Source: Camarhynchus parvulus | Lineage: Eukaryota > Chordata > Aves > Passeriformes > Thraupidae | DNA: 64,000 nt | Reading direction: 5' to 3' | Assembly: GCF_901933205.1 (NCBI RefSeq) | Contig: NC_044573.1 | Coordinates: 35,064,993-35,128,992, forward strand | Shown here: piece by piece, positions 62,601 through 64,000 of the stretch | Position numbering within the stretch: the first letter of the stretch is position 1 | How the letters are laid out: each line of letters starts with the position of its first letter | Program-made: the position numbers and the translations under genes | The notes under the pieces: model-generated | The model's database searches: none | The model's input: the letters and a program-made list of their open reading frames with translations, nothing else | What the model was told of the DNA's origin: nothing

Positions 62601-64000
62601 CAAGAGCACAGCTAGTCAATAATCTTTGTAAGCAACTGAGATTTTTCTTTTGAGAGGCTAGTGAACAGCTGAATGCATTTTACTCCTTTTTGTATTGTGC
62701 TTTTGTTTTTTGAAGAGGAAAGGTAAGCCATTTGCAGGCCATTTACAGGCTGAGCCTACAGCCAAGTAGCACTTTTAGTGTCTAAAACTCTGAAAATGTG
62801 AGAGTCATTTTTGAATGCTCATACTAAATTGTATCGTCATGATCTTAGTAGGTTTTAATGCAAGACCATTTTGCTGAAATGTATATATAGCACAAGTAAT
62901 TTGAATTACAGTTATTCTTATCTTTGAAATAAGCGAGTGTTGCAATACTCTTAAAACTTGATGACCTAGTATCTCATGAATGCCAGGGAGCCACATTAAG
63001 GGTTTCAACCCCCACTATGTGTGGTAAAGCAACAACATACAACTTTACCTATGTAAATGTTGTGTTCATGCTGTTTTTACTTGCATGGAATAGTAGAGAA
63101 AAGCTCACCAAATCTGATACACTGCTTTGATTTCTATCATAAAGGTCAACGGGGAGCATGTTAGATAAGAAATTAAATGGACTGATACTGTGAGTTTTTG
63201 TGCTGGGTCTCATTCTGAACGAGCTAAGTGAACTTTTCTATGATTACATGTAAACAGCAGCTGACCTTCTGTAGAGATACAAGAGCTGATGACAAGCTGA
63301 GACTAGGTATGACTTGCTTGATCAGGTCTGCAAGCTTGTTTAGGTACATTTACATGGCAATTAATTTTTTTAAAGTTATCTGTAAGAACTTTCTAAAAAT
63401 AAATACTACTTCATATCTTTGCTTGGAAGATCTAAAATGTAGGGCTTGGTGTATTTTTTTTCCATCCCTTTGAAATACCAGGTGTTTCAATTCCATTTCT
63501 CACTATTTTGCTGGAGCAACTTTTTATGTATGTGAGAATTTGTGTTGTGCCTAAAACAAAGGAAACAGGTGTTGAGTCTTCATTGCAAATGTGGGGTTTT
63601 TTGCTTTATGAATATTAGGCACTAGCATAAAAATACTGAATAAAAGCAAACTGTTAGTCTGAAATTTCCTTTTTTTTCTTCCCTGCTAAGAAATCAATAC
63701 AGTATAACATTCAAGTCAAGCAAACCCAAAACTCTAAAGCTTGTTTTTCTGGTAAAAGCAAGTATCTGTAATTTGGCAAAAGCCTGTAGAAAATGGTGAT
63801 ACATATATAAGTGCATTAAGGTCATGTTATTTTTCATAGTTCTCTTGCCTTACATAGTATGTGGGGTGAATTAGGTGAGACACAGGACAAAAGGAAGATC
63901 TATTTGAAATTCTGGGCTAAAGCTGAAGCCCCTGCTCTATCATAGTTGTTTTGGGTGATGCAGATGATGAAGGAATCAAATGATTCCACAAATAATATAA
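59601..64000 (+). other. putative first intron of the rightward gene; no coding exon seen
   Basis: After the island the sequence returns to AT-rich, unique, CpG-poor DNA. No acceptor followed by a protein-like frame stood out. A POU-like CATGCAAAT lies near 61,650, and an 11-bp unit (GCCATTTGCAG/GCCATTTACAG) is tandemly duplicated at about 62,729-62,750. Classifying this as intron depends on the donor at 59,455 being used. Confidence 0.4.
61139..61161 (+). repeat. GCA (CAG) trinucleotide repeat, 7 units
   Basis: Seven uninterrupted GCA units plus GC. The surrounding short open frame would read it as poly-serine, but it has no splice support. Its location in the putative intron 1 makes it a plain microsatellite, possibly length-variable. 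Confidence 0.85.

Noticed and set aside
1..64000. CRISPR array, operon, prophage or other prokaryotic system
   Set aside because: No spaced direct repeats, no dense coding and clear vertebrate features (CR1, CpG islands, splice-like sites).

Overview
The window reads as vertebrate, most likely avian, intergenic or intronic DNA. It is AT-rich and almost free of repeats. The one clearly recognisable interspersed repeat is a CR1-type LINE 3' end at about 14.81-15.07 kb. CpG-rich sequence is confined to a few islands. Sparse CR1 as the only obvious transposon fits a bird, but a turtle or crocodilian cannot be excluded from sequence alone. There is no bacterial gene organisation, CRISPR array, rRNA, tRNA or intact viral gene. 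I recognise no protein-coding gene by name.

Layout. From 0.7 to 1.6 kb there is a 40-bp minisatellite next to a small CpG-rich patch carrying a CTCF-like motif. From 2.1 to 2.2 kb there is a long A-rich tract. From 2.2 to 30 kb the sequence is non-genic, with a perfect 24-bp palindrome (4,845), the CR1 remnant (14.8 kb), a TA repeat (15.7 kb), a pyrimidine tract (16.4 kb) and stretches that look like conserved non-coding elements (6.0, 13.5 and 26.6-27.3 kb). At 30.19-30.64 kb on the minus strand there is an open frame of about 150 codons. It begins directly behind a good splice acceptor and encodes two hydrophobic segments. It is the best candidate for a real terminal coding exon or a decayed gene. 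At 36.81-36.90 kb on the minus strand an isolated CpG-rich 84-bp block is bounded by splice-site-like sequences and overlaps a strong CTCF-like motif. From 37 to 58.5 kb the sequence is again non-genic, with a 23-bp palindrome (47,121) and a cluster of nuclear-receptor half-sites that includes a perfect estrogen-response-element palindrome (53,428-53,470).

The right end holds the clearest gene-related feature: a CpG island at about 58.66-59.60 kb. It contains GC boxes, a TATA-like box at its left edge and an excellent plus-strand splice donor at 59,455/59,456. This looks like the promoter and non-coding first exon of a gene running right, with the remaining 4.5 kb as its first intron. A good minus-strand donor at 58,789/58,788 raises the possibility of a divergent promoter whose leftward transcript could include the minus-strand exon candidates at 36.9 and 30.6 kb. 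That link is inference only.

The other open frames in the window have no recognisable domain, lack splice or codon support, and are treated as chance.
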